Below are positions 7,059 to 7,238 of a stretch of 7,238 nucleotides of DNA, piece by piece; the first letter of the stretch is position 1; every line of letters starts with the position of its first letter. The position numbers were made by a program, and so were the translations under genes. Under the pieces are notes generated by a model, which made no database searches, was not told where the DNA came from, and saw only the letters and a program-made list of their open reading frames with translations. Location: contig CALQJP020000118.1 in assembly GCA_943330925.2 (NCBI GenBank), positions 1 through 7,238 of the forward strand, given 5' to 3'. Source of the stretch: Chryseobacterium gleum. GTDB lineage: Bacteria > Bacteroidota > Bacteroidia > Flavobacteriales_D > Sanyastnellaceae.

Positions 7059-7238
7059 TATTCAACAATAAAATCTTTGTCGCTCAACTTGGGGTTGATG
7101 CGCATTTCGGTGAAGCTAAAGTCCATCATTTGCGGACCAGCCGACTGCTTGAACTTCGAAGGATACTTCAGTGTGCGCAACGCTTTACCATCGGCAACAG
7201 TTGCTGTTCCATACTCAGTGTATCGTGTTTCGGCCAAC
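7058..7238 (-). CDS. C-terminal fragment of an unidentified protein, perhaps LolA/LolB-fold
   Basis: An open frame runs from the right edge of the window to a TAA at 7060-7058, giving 59 visible C-terminal residues; the start is beyond the window. The fragment reads as short amphipathic strands: TRYTEYGTATVADGKALRTL, then KYPSKFKSQ, then MMDFSFTEMRINPKLSDKDF before the end at IVE. A strand of the type PxKFK followed by MDFSFTEMRINPKLSDKDF is the kind of ending seen in LolA-like lipoprotein-sorting proteins, where the last strands finish with an xDxxF motif. With only 59 residues this is an inference and no gene name is justified. Its stop shares one base with the ATG of the barrel gene, so the two are almost certainly one operon, and this product may also act in the envelope. 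Confidence 0.75.
   Translation of the reverse strand, partial: LAETRYTEYGTATVADGKALRTLKYPSKFKQSAGPQMMDFSFTEMRINPKLSDKDFIVE

Noticed and set aside
1..7238. Search for CRISPR arrays, tRNAs, insertion sequences, defence or toxin-antitoxin genes
   Set aside because: No spaced direct repeats, transposase motifs, tRNA-like cloverleaf sequences or defence-type domains were seen; the window is nearly filled by recognisable chromosomal genes.

Overview
The window is a compact stretch of ordinary bacterial chromosome, most likely from a member of the Bacteroidota, probably a Flavobacteriales-like lineage. This rests on the wording of the FtsK and LolA proteins and their tight ftsK-lolA pairing. It also rests on the gene for a two-LysM protein with a periplasmic-binding-protein fold directly downstream of guaA, the PorT-like outer-membrane barrel, and the lack of clear Shine-Dalgarno sequences. 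Base composition looks balanced, neither strongly AT- nor GC-rich. No mobile element, CRISPR array, tRNA, rRNA or prophage signal was seen, and no frameshift is evident in any gene.

Layout. On the + strand, the C-terminal part of ftsK (1-909) is followed after 10 bases by lolA (920-1570). A strong hairpin with T-runs on both strands (1591-1614) closes this unit. It also serves the converging minus-strand unit, which reads from right to left guaA (5679-4147), the LysM/periplasmic-binding-fold gene (4092-2611) and hemF (2544-1636), with gaps of 54 and 66 bases. guaA diverges from maf (+ strand, about 5791-6369) across a gap of about 111 bases that must hold both promoters. maf meets an outer-membrane beta-barrel gene (minus, 7058-6366) tail to tail, with the stop codons overlapping by four bases. 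That barrel gene is coupled (TAATG) to an upstream gene cut by the window edge (minus, 7238-7058).

How the genes fit together. Most are housekeeping: chromosome segregation at division (FtsK), lipoprotein transport to the outer membrane (LolA), GMP synthesis (GuaA), aerobic heme synthesis (HemF) and nucleotide-pool sanitation or division-linked Maf. Three products are envelope-associated and less understood: the LysM/binding-fold protein, the barrel protein and the truncated product at the right edge. HemF is an oxygen-requiring enzyme, so the organism probably meets oxygen.

I see no previously undescribed system. The points most worth a second look are the uncharacterised LysM/binding-fold protein beside guaA, the PorT-like barrel with its coupled upstream partner, and the compact gene-end arrangements.
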